A stretch of 37,288 nt of DNA from Paraktedonobacter sp035294465. Its GTDB lineage: Bacteria > Chloroflexota > Ktedonobacteria > Ktedonobacterales > Ktedonobacteraceae. The position numbers and the translations under genes are program-made. This document shows positions 7,492-15,828 of the stretch, one piece after another (positions within the stretch are counted from its first letter, which is position 1; each line of letters starts with the position of its first letter). The notes below the pieces were generated by a model. It made no database searches. It was not told where the DNA came from and saw only the letters and a program-made list of their open reading frames with translations. The stretch lies in contig DATGKW010000211.1 in the NCBI GenBank assembly GCA_035294465.1, positions 1-37,288 on the forward strand, in the 5' to 3' direction.

Positions 7492-8652
7492 ATGAGCAAA
7501 GTTAAGATGCGCTGCATTTCCTGCGGCAAGTGGTTCCAGTCGGCTAATGCTAAAGAAGTGACTTGCCCAGAATGCACGCAGAAGGCCAGGAAAGAAAAGA
7601 TGGCTTCAAAGGCAGCCCCGCCGGCTGCGCAGAAAACACCTGGACAGGGATTACCGGGCGCAGGCAGTTCGGGACGTCCCGTTGCTCCACCTCCAAAGCC
7701 AAAACCGGCCGCGAGCAGCAGCCGCTGGTTTGATTCTCTCAGTGATGTCAAAGTGAGTGAGCCAGAGCCACCACCGCAACGCCCCAGGCTACCGTCCTCC
7801 CCTGCCCCACGCGACACAGCCGGAGGACCGGGCAGCTACCGAGGGCCAGGGGCCTATCGCAACGCACCGATGAGCGGGAGTATTGTCGGGGGAATCGGCC
7901 AGCGCCCGCGCCTGCCTATGGAAGGGAGCACACCCCCTCGCGGACCACGACCCGCCAGCCCCGGTGAGCGCCGCTTAGAGAAATACAATGCTGAAGGCAG
8001 AAGAGGAAGCAAACCACCGGTAGCTCAGAAGAAGCTGCGTCCAGCCACACCATCTAAGCCCAAACGGGAGAAGATTCCGCCTCCTCAGCCTTTCAAGCCT
8101 ACGCCTGAGCAAATTGCTCAGGTCGAGGCCCGCTACAAAGAGTTGGCAGTTCCCGCCGAATTTGATGGCATTCGTAGCCAGATTGCCCACGAGCTTGCTA
8201 TCCCTAAGAAGGCTGTCAAGCAAATAGTGAAAGAGTTGCGCGAACGCGAACATCTGCCCAGCTGGTGGGAAACACAAACCTACAAGGGCGACGAGGAAGA
8301 AAAAGCGAGGATCAAGGCCGCTTACGAGCCATATCTGCCCGTGCCGCCTGTGGGAATTCACCGTAAGATTGCCGACGAACTAGATCTTAAACCCGGCATC
8401 GTTTACCAGGCAATCAAAACGATTCGTTCAGAGATGGGCCTGCCTCCGTACAATGATCCAGAGCTTCACGCAGCCGAGTTTGAAGAGATTAAGCGAAAAG
8501 CGCGTGAGGCGAAAGAGGCCAGGGAAGCTGCGAAGGCTGCGCTCGCGACTCAGGCCAGCGAAACTGGCTCAGAGCCGCAGGGCACACGCGAAGAAACGCC
8601 AAATGTGCAGGCCGTGACGGCGACGAACGAAGGCGAACAGGTCACCGAGTAA
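7492..8652 (+). CDS. Zinc-ribbon protein with Pro-rich linker and duplicated helical domain
   Basis: A 386-residue protein I do not recognise by name. Residues 1-30 hold a CxxC...CxxC zinc ribbon (C8, C11, C25, C28). Residues about 40-200 are a Pro/Gly/Ser/Arg-rich disordered linker. Two copies of a roughly 50-residue helical unit follow (about 211-258 and 273-320), both reading like YKELAVPAEFDGIRSQIAHEL and YEPYLPVPPVGIHRKIADEL, then a helix resembling a winged-helix recognition segment. The last 65 residues are a charged Ala/Glu/Lys helix. It may bind nucleic acid, by inference from the basic linker and helical repeats. ATG follows GGGGAG, and a TATACT at 7409-7414 is a possible -10. Probably co-transcribed with the HIT gene 20 bp downstream. 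Confidence 0.8.
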   Translation: MSKVKMRCISCGKWFQSANAKEVTCPECTQKARKEKMASKAAPPAAQKTPGQGLPGAGSSGRPVAPPPKPKPAASSSRWFDSLSDVKVSEPEPPPQRPRLPSSPAPRDTAGGPGSYRGPGAYRNAPMSGSIVGGIGQRPRLPMEGSTPPRGPRPASPGERRLEKYNAEGRRGSKPPVAQKKLRPATPSKPKREKIPPPQPFKPTPEQIAQVEARYKELAVPAEFDGIRSQIAHELAIPKKAVKQIVKELREREHLPSWWETQTYKGDEEEKARIKAAYEPYLPVPPVGIHRKIADELDLKPGIVYQAIKTIRSEMGLPPYNDPELHAAEFEEIKRKAREAKEAREAAKAALATQASETGSEPQGTREETPNVQAVTATNEGEQVTE

Positions 8653-8672
8653 CCGCGAGGAAGGATAGTCTA

Positions 8673-9023
8673 ATGGAAGATTGCTTGTTCTGTAAGATCG
8701 CCACCGGCGACATTCCGAGTAAGATTATTTACCAGGATCAGGACGTAGTGGCGTTCGCGGATATTAACCCGGTGGCTGAGCACCACATTCTCTTCATTCC
8801 ACGACGTCACATACCCTCTATGGCCGCATTGACCACAGAGGACACAGAGTTGCTTGGCAAGCTCTTTGCTGCCGCTGTACATGTCGCTCACGATCTGGGC
8901 CTGGATGATCCCGCACGCGGTTATCGCTTCGTCACCAACATTGGGCCGCACGCCGGGCAATCGGTTCATCATCTGCACTTCCACTTGCTTGGAGGCCGCC
9001 CGTTTAGCTGGCCACCAGGCTAA
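8673..9023 (+). CDS. HIT family (histidine triad) nucleotide-binding protein
   Basis: A 116-residue purine-nucleotide phosphoramidase or hydrolase of the HinT branch, cytoplasmic. It begins CLFCKIATGDIPSK (C4 and C7 as in zinc-binding HinT proteins), has FADINPVAEHHILFIPRRH, and ends with the catalytic triad HHLHFHLLGG (H100, H102, H104). The length and the C-terminal LLGGRPFSWPPG are typical. GAGGAAGG precedes the ATG. It follows the zinc-ribbon gene by 20 bp and is separated by 98 bp and a hairpin from the first glycosyltransferase. Confidence 0.95.
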   Translation: MEDCLFCKIATGDIPSKIIYQDQDVVAFADINPVAEHHILFIPRRHIPSMAALTTEDTELLGKLFAAAVHVAHDLGLDDPARGYRFVTNIGPHAGQSVHHLHFHLLGGRPFSWPPG

Positions 9024-9055
9024 GCGATGAGAAGTGCTTCTTTTATCTATCCTTC

Positions 9056-9104
9056 TTCCGATTTGGTAAGCTCTTTGATCAGCGTTTCTCTCGCCAAATC
9101 GGAA
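9056..9104 (+). promoter_or_regulatory. Long-loop hairpin between the HIT and glycosyltransferase genes
   Basis: TTCCGATTTGG (9056-9066) and CCAAATCGGAA (9094-9104) are perfect 11-bp inverted repeats with a 27-nt loop. The 3' arm overlaps the start of a GGAAAGGA sequence 14 nt before the ATG at 9122, so the stem could limit ribosome access. No T-run follows, which argues against a simple terminator. Confidence 0.5.
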
Positions 9105-9121
9105 AGGAAACAGGTTATCGT

Positions 9122-10294
9122 ATGCATATAGCTTTTGACTATACCGCCGGCATACGGCAGGAAGCCGGCATAGGTCATTACGTGCGCAGCCTGCTCGCTG
9201 CAATGCTGGCGCTGGATAAAGGAAACCAGTACACACTGATCACCAGCGGACGCCCCACCAGGGAGCGTCCGTTTCCTGCTGCGCCCAATGTGCGCGGACG
9301 TGGCCTGCTCATTCCAGACCGCTATGTAAATGTGCTCTGGTATCGCTGGCGCGCACCGCTGCCCGCACATATATTCACAGGACAGGTCGATATCTATCAC
9401 GGCCCGGATTTTGTCCTTCCGCCGCTGAGCAAGAAGATACGCAAAGTGGTCACGATTCACGACCTGGCCTTCCTGGAACATCCAGAGTATGCCGTTCCCA
9501 GCCTGGTCGAGTATCTCAAAAAGGTGGTACCCATCTCGCTTGCGGAGGCTGATGTTGTCGCGGCCGTCTCTCACTATTCTGCGCAGACGCTCATCGAGCA
9601 TTTTCAGACGCCTCGCGAGAAAATCGTGGTCGTGCCAAATGGCCTGCGCCCACACTTCAGACGCATTACCGATCCCGTGCTGCTTGGAGCTACGGTCAAC
9701 AAGTTTGGCCTGAAGCATCCGCTGGTGCTGGGCGTTGGCACATTGCAGCCACGCAAGAATCACCAGGGCCTGATCAAAGCCTTTCACCGAGCGCAGAGCG
9801 ATAAGAAAAATCGCCCGGCCATGCTGGCGCTAGCCGGCGAGCCGGGTTGGCTCTACGACGAAACCAGACAACTGATCGCGGATCTCAAGTTAGAAAAAAA
9901 GGTTCGCTTTCTTGGACGAACAAACGACCTGGAATTGTGTATGCTTTATAGCCTGGCTGATGTCTTTGCTTTTCCCTCGTTCTTTGAGGGTTTTGGCGTC
10001 CCCCCCCTCGAAGCCATGGCCTGCGGCGCTCCCGTGATTACCTCCAACACATCATCGCTGCCCGAAGTGGTCGGCGATGCTGCGCTCACTGTAGACCCGC
10101 ATAATATTGATGCACTCGCACAGGCCATTACGCGCCTGATTGGCGATGAAAACCTGCGCGAGGAGCTACGCCAGAAAGGCTACGCGCGAGCCCAGCTCTA
10201 TACATGGCCCAAATCGGCCCAAAAGATGCTTGATACCTACCAGAAGCTGTATAATGGTGCCACGAATTTTTCTGGCGAGGCCATGACTGTATGA
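9122..10294 (+). CDS. Glycosyltransferase family 4 (first of three)
   Basis: A 390-residue GT-B fold transferase that moves a sugar from a nucleotide donor with retention. The N-terminal domain has the glycine loop AGIGHYVRSLLA (15-26), and the C-terminal domain has GTLQPRKNHQGLIKAF (R211, K212) and the E-x7-E motif FFEGFGVPPLEAMACG (E289, E297), followed by SLPEVVGDAAL. The donor and acceptor cannot be told. Its stop overlaps the next gene's start by 4 bp (ATGA), so the two are translationally coupled. No signal peptide or membrane segment is seen; it probably works on the inner face of the membrane in glycan or glycolipid synthesis. Confidence 0.92.
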   Translation: MHIAFDYTAGIRQEAGIGHYVRSLLAAMLALDKGNQYTLITSGRPTRERPFPAAPNVRGRGLLIPDRYVNVLWYRWRAPLPAHIFTGQVDIYHGPDFVLPPLSKKIRKVVTIHDLAFLEHPEYAVPSLVEYLKKVVPISLAEADVVAAVSHYSAQTLIEHFQTPREKIVVVPNGLRPHFRRITDPVLLGATVNKFGLKHPLVLGVGTLQPRKNHQGLIKAFHRAQSDKKNRPAMLALAGEPGWLYDETRQLIADLKLEKKVRFLGRTNDLELCMLYSLADVFAFPSFFEGFGVPPLEAMACGAPVITSNTSSLPEVVGDAALTVDPHNIDALAQAITRLIGDENLREELRQKGYARAQLYTWPKSAQKMLDTYQKLYNGATNFSGEAMTV

Positions 10295-11460
10295 AAATCG
10301 GTATCAATACTCTGTTCTTTCGTCACCCAGCAAGTGGGAGTGGGCAATATCTTATCCACCTCTTAAACGCTCTGGCCGAAATAGATACCCAGAATGAATA
10401 TGTCCTCGTAGGACCTGATCCGCCATCAGAAGAGGTGAAACGGCAAATTCAGGCCCCCTTTAGCCGTCATGTCAAAGGGGTCTCCGGTCCATTGGCGCTG
10501 AACCCCAGCCTGGAAAAGATGACCTGGGAACAGTGGACTGGCCCGCGAGTCGCACGTCAACTCGGCGTGGATGTCTTCCATGTTCCACATTTCGCGCCGC
10601 CCTTGATTACCGGCTCAACACCGGTGGTCACGACTATTCATGACGTGATTCCGTTGCGCCTGCCGCTCTATCATGCTAAAGCAAGAGCAAGGGTTTACGC
10701 CAGCGTGGTCTCCCGCGCGGCACGCAAAGCTACGCTGGTGATTACCGTTTCGCAGCATGCGAAACAGGATATCATTGATACGCTTAAGCTCCCTGCGGAG
10801 CGCATTCGTGTAATCTACCAGGCGGTAAGCGACGATATGAAGCCGGTTGAGGACCCGGAAAGGCTGGCGGCTGCCCGCGCGCGCTATGGCCTGGCCGGAC
10901 GTTATATCTTCTATCTGGGAGGTCTGGACGCGCGTAAAAATGTGCCCCAGTTGGTGCGCGCCTTCTCACATCTCTATCAGCGCCTGGGCGATCCTGGCCT
11001 GCAACTCTTAATCTCCGGCAATCCCGATAAACACAGCGGCTCGCTCTTTCCCGATCCGCGCCCGGTGGCCGCTGATCTCGGCATGAGCGGCCAGATTCTC
11101 TTCCGCTTTGTCGAGGATGCGGATAAGGCCGCGGTGTACAGTGGCGCGAGCGTTTTTGTCTTCCCCTCGCTCTATGAAGGTTTCGGACTGGATCCGCTGG
11201 AGGCCATGAGCTGCGGCACACCCGTCGTTTGCTCAAACCGCACTTCGCTGCCGGAAGTCGTGGGAGACGCTGCTCTCAGCATCGACCCCGACAACCTGCC
11301 GGCTATGGTTGAGGCAATGTATAACGTGCTCACCAACGCGGAACTGAGCGCGGACCTCAGAGCACGTGGTCTGGAACGCGCAAAGCTGTTTAGCTGGCGC
11401 AAGACGGCCAGAGAAACGCTTGCAGTTTACGAAGAAGCGGCGACCAGAAAGAAGAAATAG
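10291..11460 (+). CDS. Glycosyltransferase family 4 (second of three)
   Basis: A 389-residue GT4 enzyme related to the preceding one, with the same layout: glycine loop SGSGQYLIHLLNAL (15-28), TTIHDVIPLRLP, LGGLDARKNVPQLVRAF (R215, K216) and LYEGFGLDPLEAMSCG (E296, E304), then SLPEVVGDAALSID. The start overlaps the previous stop by 4 bp. The first and second enzymes look like an old tandem duplication that has diverged. Substrate unknown; mannosyl- or rhamnosyltransferases of envelope polysaccharides have this look. Confidence 0.92.
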   Translation: MKIGINTLFFRHPASGSGQYLIHLLNALAEIDTQNEYVLVGPDPPSEEVKRQIQAPFSRHVKGVSGPLALNPSLEKMTWEQWTGPRVARQLGVDVFHVPHFAPPLITGSTPVVTTIHDVIPLRLPLYHAKARARVYASVVSRAARKATLVITVSQHAKQDIIDTLKLPAERIRVIYQAVSDDMKPVEDPERLAAARARYGLAGRYIFYLGGLDARKNVPQLVRAFSHLYQRLGDPGLQLLISGNPDKHSGSLFPDPRPVAADLGMSGQILFRFVEDADKAAVYSGASVFVFPSLYEGFGLDPLEAMSCGTPVVCSNRTSLPEVVGDAALSIDPDNLPAMVEAMYNVLTNAELSADLRARGLERAKLFSWRKTARETLAVYEEAATRKKK

Positions 11461-11467
11461 ACTCTCT

Positions 11468-12601
11468 ATGCGTGTACTCATGCTCTCAAAAGCTCTGGTA
11501 TCGGGCACCTCGCAGCGCAAGCTGGAGGAGCTGGCCCGGTGCCCCGGCGTGGAATTGACGTTAGTGACTCCGCCCTACTGGCAACACGACAACGGCACGA
11601 AACAGACGCTGGAAAAACTCTACACCAGCGGATATCGTATGATCGTCACCCCGATGCTCCTGAACGGCAACTATCACCTGCACTCCTACCCAAAACTGGG
11701 CGGGATCATGCGCGAAGTGAAACCGGAAATCGTTCACATCGACGAAGAGCCGTACAACTTCGCCACCTTCCAGGCTATGCGCCTGGCCCACCGCTACAAA
11801 GCCCGCGCCCTCTTCTTCACCTGGCAAAACCTCTACCGCGACTATCCGCCGCCATTTCGCCAGATGGAGTTGTATAACTACAAATACGCCGACGCGGCTA
11901 TTGCCGGCAACCGCGAAGCCGTCGAGGTTTTGCGGCGCAAAGGCTATAAGAAGGCCGCGCATGTGATCCCTCAGTTCGGCTTCGATACTGAGATCTATAA
12001 ACGCAGCGCTCCACGAGCTCCGCGTCTACCCGGCGCGCCTTTTACCCTGGGCTTCCTCGGCCGGCTGGTCGAAACCAAAGGGCTACTCACCATCGTCGAG
12101 GCCCTGACCTACCTGCCCGATTACTGCCAGGCTGTCTTTGTTGGCGACGGGCCGATAAAAGGTGTGCTGGAGGCCGAGGCCGCGTGCCTGGGCGTGAGCG
12201 AGCGTGTGATCATCAAGCCGGGTGTACCCACCTACGAAGCGCCCAGGATACTTGAAGCGTTTGATGTACATGTCCTGCCATCGCGCACCTTCCCCAACTG
12301 GAAAGAACAATTCGGGCGCACGCTGGCCGAAGCCATGGCCTGCGAAACCCCCGTCATTGGCTCCGACTCTGGCGAGATCCCCCACGTCATCGGTGACGCC
12401 GGCCTGATCTTCCCCGAAGGCAACGCCCAGGAACTCGCCGCCCGTGTCCGCCAACTGCTGGACGCTCCCGAACTCTACGCCACCCTCGCCGCAAAGGGCC
12501 GCCAGCGCGTATTGGAGAATTATACGCAGGAGCGCATTGCACGGCAGACGTTCGAGGTGTATCAGGAGATGCTGGCGGGCGAGGTCAAATCAGCTAAGTA
12601 G
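11468..12601 (+). CDS. Glycosyltransferase family 4 (third of three)
   Basis: A 377-residue GT4 enzyme. I chose ATG 11468, 7 bp after the previous stop, because MRVLMLSKALVSGTSQRKLE is the natural N-terminus; the frame runs open further up but only through the 3' end of the previous gene. Key parts are VHIDEEPYNFATFQA (89-103), FLGRLVETKGLLTIVEAL (196-213), VGDGPIKGVLE, and the E-x7-E block KEQFGRTLAEAMACETPVIG (E280, E288). It belongs to a different GT4 branch from the two upstream. It ends by overlapping the stop of the convergent nucleotidyltransferase gene by 8 bp. Confidence 0.9.
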   Translation: MRVLMLSKALVSGTSQRKLEELARCPGVELTLVTPPYWQHDNGTKQTLEKLYTSGYRMIVTPMLLNGNYHLHSYPKLGGIMREVKPEIVHIDEEPYNFATFQAMRLAHRYKARALFFTWQNLYRDYPPPFRQMELYNYKYADAAIAGNREAVEVLRRKGYKKAAHVIPQFGFDTEIYKRSAPRAPRLPGAPFTLGFLGRLVETKGLLTIVEALTYLPDYCQAVFVGDGPIKGVLEAEAACLGVSERVIIKPGVPTYEAPRILEAFDVHVLPSRTFPNWKEQFGRTLAEAMACETPVIGSDSGEIPHVIGDAGLIFPEGNAQELAARVRQLLDAPELYATLAAKGRQRVLENYTQERIARQTFEVYQEMLAGEVKSAK

Positions 12602-13184
12602 CGTCCCAGGTTATAATCTTCAATTTCGGCCACACCTTTTGCCATCGTTCAGCTTTCTTCTCATAAACCTCTTGCGAAACAAGGGCCTTGTTTGGCCTCA
12701 CGATCATCGCCAGCAAGTCATGCAGGCCATACGGCGCATACACCTGGAACTTACCGTTGCTATACCTGACCCCCACAGAGGTCGCAGTCGTCGGCCATGT
12801 ATTGATTGCATCTTCTACAGATATATATGGCTTGATGCGCTCGCCAAACTTTTCCTCATACCACAAGTGTACCCTGGCTTCATTGCGTATCTCAACCTCT
12901 ATTCTCAGATCCTGGAAGAGTGCTCTCCCCTCCCGTATGTAACGATCCTCCGCCTCATACCTGGTGTCAGTATCGAAGTAAACCAGATCACAGTCTTCAA
13001 TGCCTCGCGTCAGCTCAAAACCATGTAGCTCATTCCATACTGTCTGTACTACAGCACCGGCACCTACATACCAGTTCGGCAGGTGCAAGTCCGGCGCTCT
13101 TTTAAGGATCTCAGCAATAGTGCTACTCTTTGCGAGCATACTCTCCAGGTAATCGATCTGAGTTTGCAGATCTTTGTTGAACAT
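12594..13184 (-). CDS. Nucleotidyltransferase-like protein (DUF925/NTP_transf_6 type)
   Basis: A 196-residue protein that matches the PF06042-type family of predicted nucleotidyltransferases. The landmarks are WYVGAGAVVQTVWNELHGFE (58-77), IEDCDLVYFDTDT (D-x-D-type metal site), an acidic-basic strand LRIEVEIRNEARVHLWYEEKFG, and ISVEDAINTWPTTATSVGVR. The reaction is not known for this family. It is convergent with the glycosyltransferases and lies at the edge of a region rich in gene remnants, so it may be an accessory gene. The start ATG at 13184 has a weak upstream ribosome site. Confidence 0.82.
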   Translation of the reverse strand: MFNKDLQTQIDYLESMLAKSSTIAEILKRAPDLHLPNWYVGAGAVVQTVWNELHGFELTRGIEDCDLVYFDTDTRYEAEDRYIREGRALFQDLRIEVEIRNEARVHLWYEEKFGERIKPYISVEDAINTWPTTATSVGVRYSNGKFQVYAPYGLHDLLAMIVRPNKALVSQEVYEKKAERWQKVWPKLKIITWDAT

Positions 13185-13220
13185 GCTTCAGTACTGCCTC
13201 TGTTTCCTTCATAGTCCCAA

Positions 13221-13261
13221 AAACCAGGGGCTTTGAGATTTTCTCTGCGCGGATAACTATT
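13221..13261 (+). repeat. Diverged 41-bp repeat, copy 1
   Basis: Matches 15975-16015 without gaps at 32 of 41 positions by my count. It starts AAACCAGGGGCTTTGAGATT and ends GCGCGGATAACTATT. It directly abuts the open frame of the methyltransferase remnant. It could be the trace of a mobile element or a shared noncoding motif. Confidence 0.5.
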
Positions 13262-13526
13262 ATCAGGAATTTATGGCGCCCAGATCTGCCGCACGCGCTT
13301 TACCGATGAGGCTGTAGAGCAGGCCCTTTCGCAGGAAATTGGGCAGGTGGTGATCCTGGGCGCCGGCCTGGATACTCGCCCCTATCGTTTAGCCGGGGCA
13401 GAGTATCAAGCCAGATATCTTAAACCTCTGGGACAAGACCTGGTAATATCCGAATGTGAGCGCGTTGCTCAGGCGACCGTTATCCGTCTGCAGCGTAATA
13501 TTATACTTCTCATGGAAAAACAATAG
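13257..13526 (+). pseudogene. Remnant of a SAM-dependent methyltransferase (LCM/PPM1-like family)
   Basis: An open frame without a credible start encodes 89 residues. Its first half, RTRFTDEAVEQALSQEIGQV followed by VILGAGLDTRPYRLAG, is the SAM-binding motif I of the leucine-carboxymethyltransferase-like family. The second half, AEYQARYLKPLGQDLVISEC then ERVAQATV, resembles the C-terminal end of the same family. The roughly 100-200 residues between are missing and the usual N-terminus is absent. I read it as an internally deleted pseudogene (usual length about 270). The stop is TAG at 13524. Confidence 0.65.
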
Positions 13527-13562
13527 ATGTAGCATCTTGAATATCAGAAGTGAATCGTCCGA

Positions 13563-14351
13563 TTATGTGCCACAGTCTTCACTCAGCATGAGAGCGCTAC
13601 TAACGGTTGCATAGAACAATTGCAGAATAGAGCCACCTGGCGGAGGATTGACAATATCCACGATATTTCCCTGCGCATCGCGCAGTTGACGCTGCGAATC
13701 CGAGGAATCTGCTTCGAATACCTGATTCCCCTGACAACCTATCAGATACTGCCCACCTGCTCCATCGTTGGATCGACGGATATCCTCCCATCCGCTGGTG
13801 GGCAGTACCTGCTGATAAAATTGGATAGCGCTCGCTGCATTCTGTCCCTGGTCCAGCCAGACCCATTGATGAAAAACTGTGGGCGCACTAAAAAGATTTA
13901 AGATGCCTCCCGGCGATTCCGAAATATCGCGCGAGAACTGAAATGTCACATTATCAGGCAAAGGAATCATATCCGGTAAACCGTGACGATTGAAAAAGGG
14001 ACTCCGTACGTGACTGGGACTCAAGTAGGCAAACCAGAGCACGCCACATACCAGGCACAGCCCCAGTATGCAGGCAATGATAGTATAAAGGCATCCTTTG
14101 CGGTGAACTTGCCGCTTTTGCACTCCATACCCCTGATGGAAAACAAGCCCAGGTTGGAGGGCAGGTTCCGGCGAGGCAATATATCCTGGCTGGTGTGTAG
14201 ACCCTCCCGGCACGGCCAACTCATTTGCTCCTGCCTCAGGCGTGTTTGCGACCGGTGAAACAACAAGTGATAATCCGCATTGGGAACAGGATGCTGCCTG
14301 TGGTTGCAGAGAAGCACCACAACGTGGGCATACACTGGTAGCAGAAGACAT
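13563..14351 (-). CDS. Zinc-ribbon single-pass membrane protein
   Basis: A 262-residue protein of unknown role. It opens with a zinc ribbon, CPRCGASLQPQAASCSQCG (C8, C11, C22, C25), has a disordered linker, a transmembrane helix at about 88-110 (CLYTIIACILGLCLVCGVLW), and an outer domain of about 150 residues with VTFQFSRDISESPGGILNLF and FHQWVWLDQGQNAASAIQFY. The ribbon should face the cytoplasm. AAAGGAAT precedes the ATG. The same ribbon-linker-membrane layout recurs at 24041 and 30992, so this is one of a family of such proteins. No function is known to me. Confidence 0.78.
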   Translation of the reverse strand: MSSATSVCPRCGASLQPQAASCSQCGLSLVVSPVANTPEAGANELAVPGGSTHQPGYIASPEPALQPGLVFHQGYGVQKRQVHRKGCLYTIIACILGLCLVCGVLWFAYLSPSHVRSPFFNRHGLPDMIPLPDNVTFQFSRDISESPGGILNLFSAPTVFHQWVWLDQGQNAASAIQFYQQVLPTSGWEDIRRSNDGAGGQYLIGCQGNQVFEADSSDSQRQLRDAQGNIVDIVNPPPGGSILQLFYATVSSALMLSEDCGT

Positions 14352-14503
14352 GTCTTGATTCCTTTCGCTGAATGTTCCATTGCCACAATTTACAACTCAC
14401 CTTTTACTCTCACCAAAACAACGTTTTCGAGCTTCCTTTTGTGTAGATAAATGTAAAGCAACAGAAATAGTCAATGGCCCTCTGTAATATACTCCCCTAA
14501 TTC

Positions 14504-14923
14504 TCAGGTTTCCTCCCCTGGCCGGTATTCAGATGCCGCGAGTCCAAAGGTCCAGGCAATCGCCTCATCAGCTTTGGTGATCGAGGGAGGAACACGCCGG
14601 TAGTATTGCCTCTGGGTCGAGCTGTCCTGCATCTGCACATAGTGGGCTACTCGTTCAGGATCATGCATGGTACGTGAGTCCAGTTTAATCTCAATAAGCT
14701 TGCCGTATCCCCCTTCATCGATCACCTTGCCACCTACCAATTCGACAAACCGCTGGGTTCCAAGCCGCTCCCGGATAGCACGCCGCACCTTCACGTTTTG
14801 CTCTTTTGTCCAGTCTTCTCTGGTCAGTTGCTCAGGGTGTAAGATGATCTTCTCTATAGAATACTCCTTCTTTCTTGAGGATTCTGGTAAGAGTCTAGCA
14901 AGTTCAATTCTGCTTGCTCCTAA
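14504..14923 (-). pseudogene. C-terminal remnant of a DUF6745-type protein
   Basis: The frame stays open from 14923 down to TGA at 14504, giving 139 residues, but the only starts are internal, such as GTG at 14794. NVKVRRAIRERLGTQRFVEL, then KVIDEGGYGKLIEI, YYRRVPPS and EAIAWTFGLAASEYRPGEET match, from memory, the C-terminal part of DUF6745 proteins (pattern: V-R-R..I-E-R-x-G, R-V-P-P, E-A-x-A-W-T-F-G). The rest of that usually larger protein is missing upstream, where an in-frame TGA (14924-14926) blocks it. Best read as a truncated, decayed gene; a short functional version starting at GTG 14794 (96 residues) cannot be excluded. Confidence 0.55.
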
Positions 14924-14958
14924 TCAACGACGTATCAGAACGTGGCCCGCGCACCTGT

Positions 14959-15828
14959 TTATCCCCAGGGGTAGCGACGAGGATGCGTTGCGTCCCATAG
15001 CTTACCCCCCCTATCCCTTGCCGCCTCGATTAACCGCTTCATTTGTTCCTGCGCTGCTTGCTGGATTTCAGGCCCTCGCGGCGCGATCGCGCCGCCAAAA
15101 TGCTGCAATATCCGGCCTGCATGTAATACGAACACGTCATACATCAGCGCATCAATTTGCACAGGACCCAGCTCACTGACACGCCTGGCGGTCTGCGTGA
15201 TTTCTACGCAGATGATCTCTCCGCTCTCCACAAAACTCTCGACAGAGTTCAGCTTCACATATCCTCCATTGGCAGTGCCCTCTTTGAGCAAACCGATGAT
15301 GGCTGCTCTCCCTCTGTAAAACTGATTGGTGCTACAGGCCACCGAGATTGCATCGGGATGATAGAGGTTTGCCAGCGTGGAAAAATCCCGGGCTGCCAGA
15401 GCTTGCCAATACTGCTGATATAACGCCGCGCCTTTCGCCTGTGACCACCCCTGGACGCTTTTCCGACCAATTGGTGGGCGTGGCGAAATCAGCCCCCCAA
15501 CGTGCTGCTTCACCATGCCAGCTTGCAGCAGATATATATCGTAGGTCTGCATCTGGGCGATTCGGGTAGAAAGCTGGGCCTCCACGCAGACCGCTCCTCC
15601 GGCTTCAACCAGGCTCTCCACGGCTCTGGATGAAATCGCACCCCCAATCTGAAACGCGCGTTTGAACGAGTCGAGAATGGCCTTTCTTCCTCTGAAGACC
15701 TGACCGGTGCTCATAGAGAGGGAAACGGCGTCGGGATGATACAGGGTTTCCAATGTCGCGAAGTCCTGTGCATCGATGGCATCACTCAATTGATAATAAA
15801 AGGTCTGTCCCGGTGTGTATTGAATCAT
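14959..15828 (-). CDS. Tandem SnoaL-like (NTF2-fold) protein
   Basis: A 289-residue protein made of two SnoaL-like/NTF2-fold domains. Domain 1 (about 8-115) has YYQLSDAIDAQDFATLETLY followed by HPDAVSLSMSTGQVFRGRKA, and domain 2 (about 136-255) repeats it as YQQYWQALAARDFSTLANLY then HPDAISVACSTNQFYRGRAA. Both copies share the LYHPDA, YRGR or FRGR and VESLVE/VESFVE blocks, so the gene arose by internal duplication. Such folds bind small hydrophobic ligands or act as cyclases, isomerases or dehydratases; no catalytic role can be assigned here. There is no signal peptide. The ribosome site is weak. Confidence 0.82.
   Translation of the reverse strand: MIQYTPGQTFYYQLSDAIDAQDFATLETLYHPDAVSLSMSTGQVFRGRKAILDSFKRAFQIGGAISSRAVESLVEAGGAVCVEAQLSTRIAQMQTYDIYLLQAGMVKQHVGGLISPRPPIGRKSVQGWSQAKGAALYQQYWQALAARDFSTLANLYHPDAISVACSTNQFYRGRAAIIGLLKEGTANGGYVKLNSVESFVESGEIICVEITQTARRVSELGPVQIDALMYDVFVLHAGRILQHFGGAIAPRGPEIQQAAQEQMKRLIEAARDRGGKLWDATHPRRYPWG

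Noticed and set aside
11366..11467. N-terminal extension of the third glycosyltransferase
   Set aside because: The extension lies inside the 3' end of the previous gene; the natural GT4 N-terminus begins at ATG 11468.
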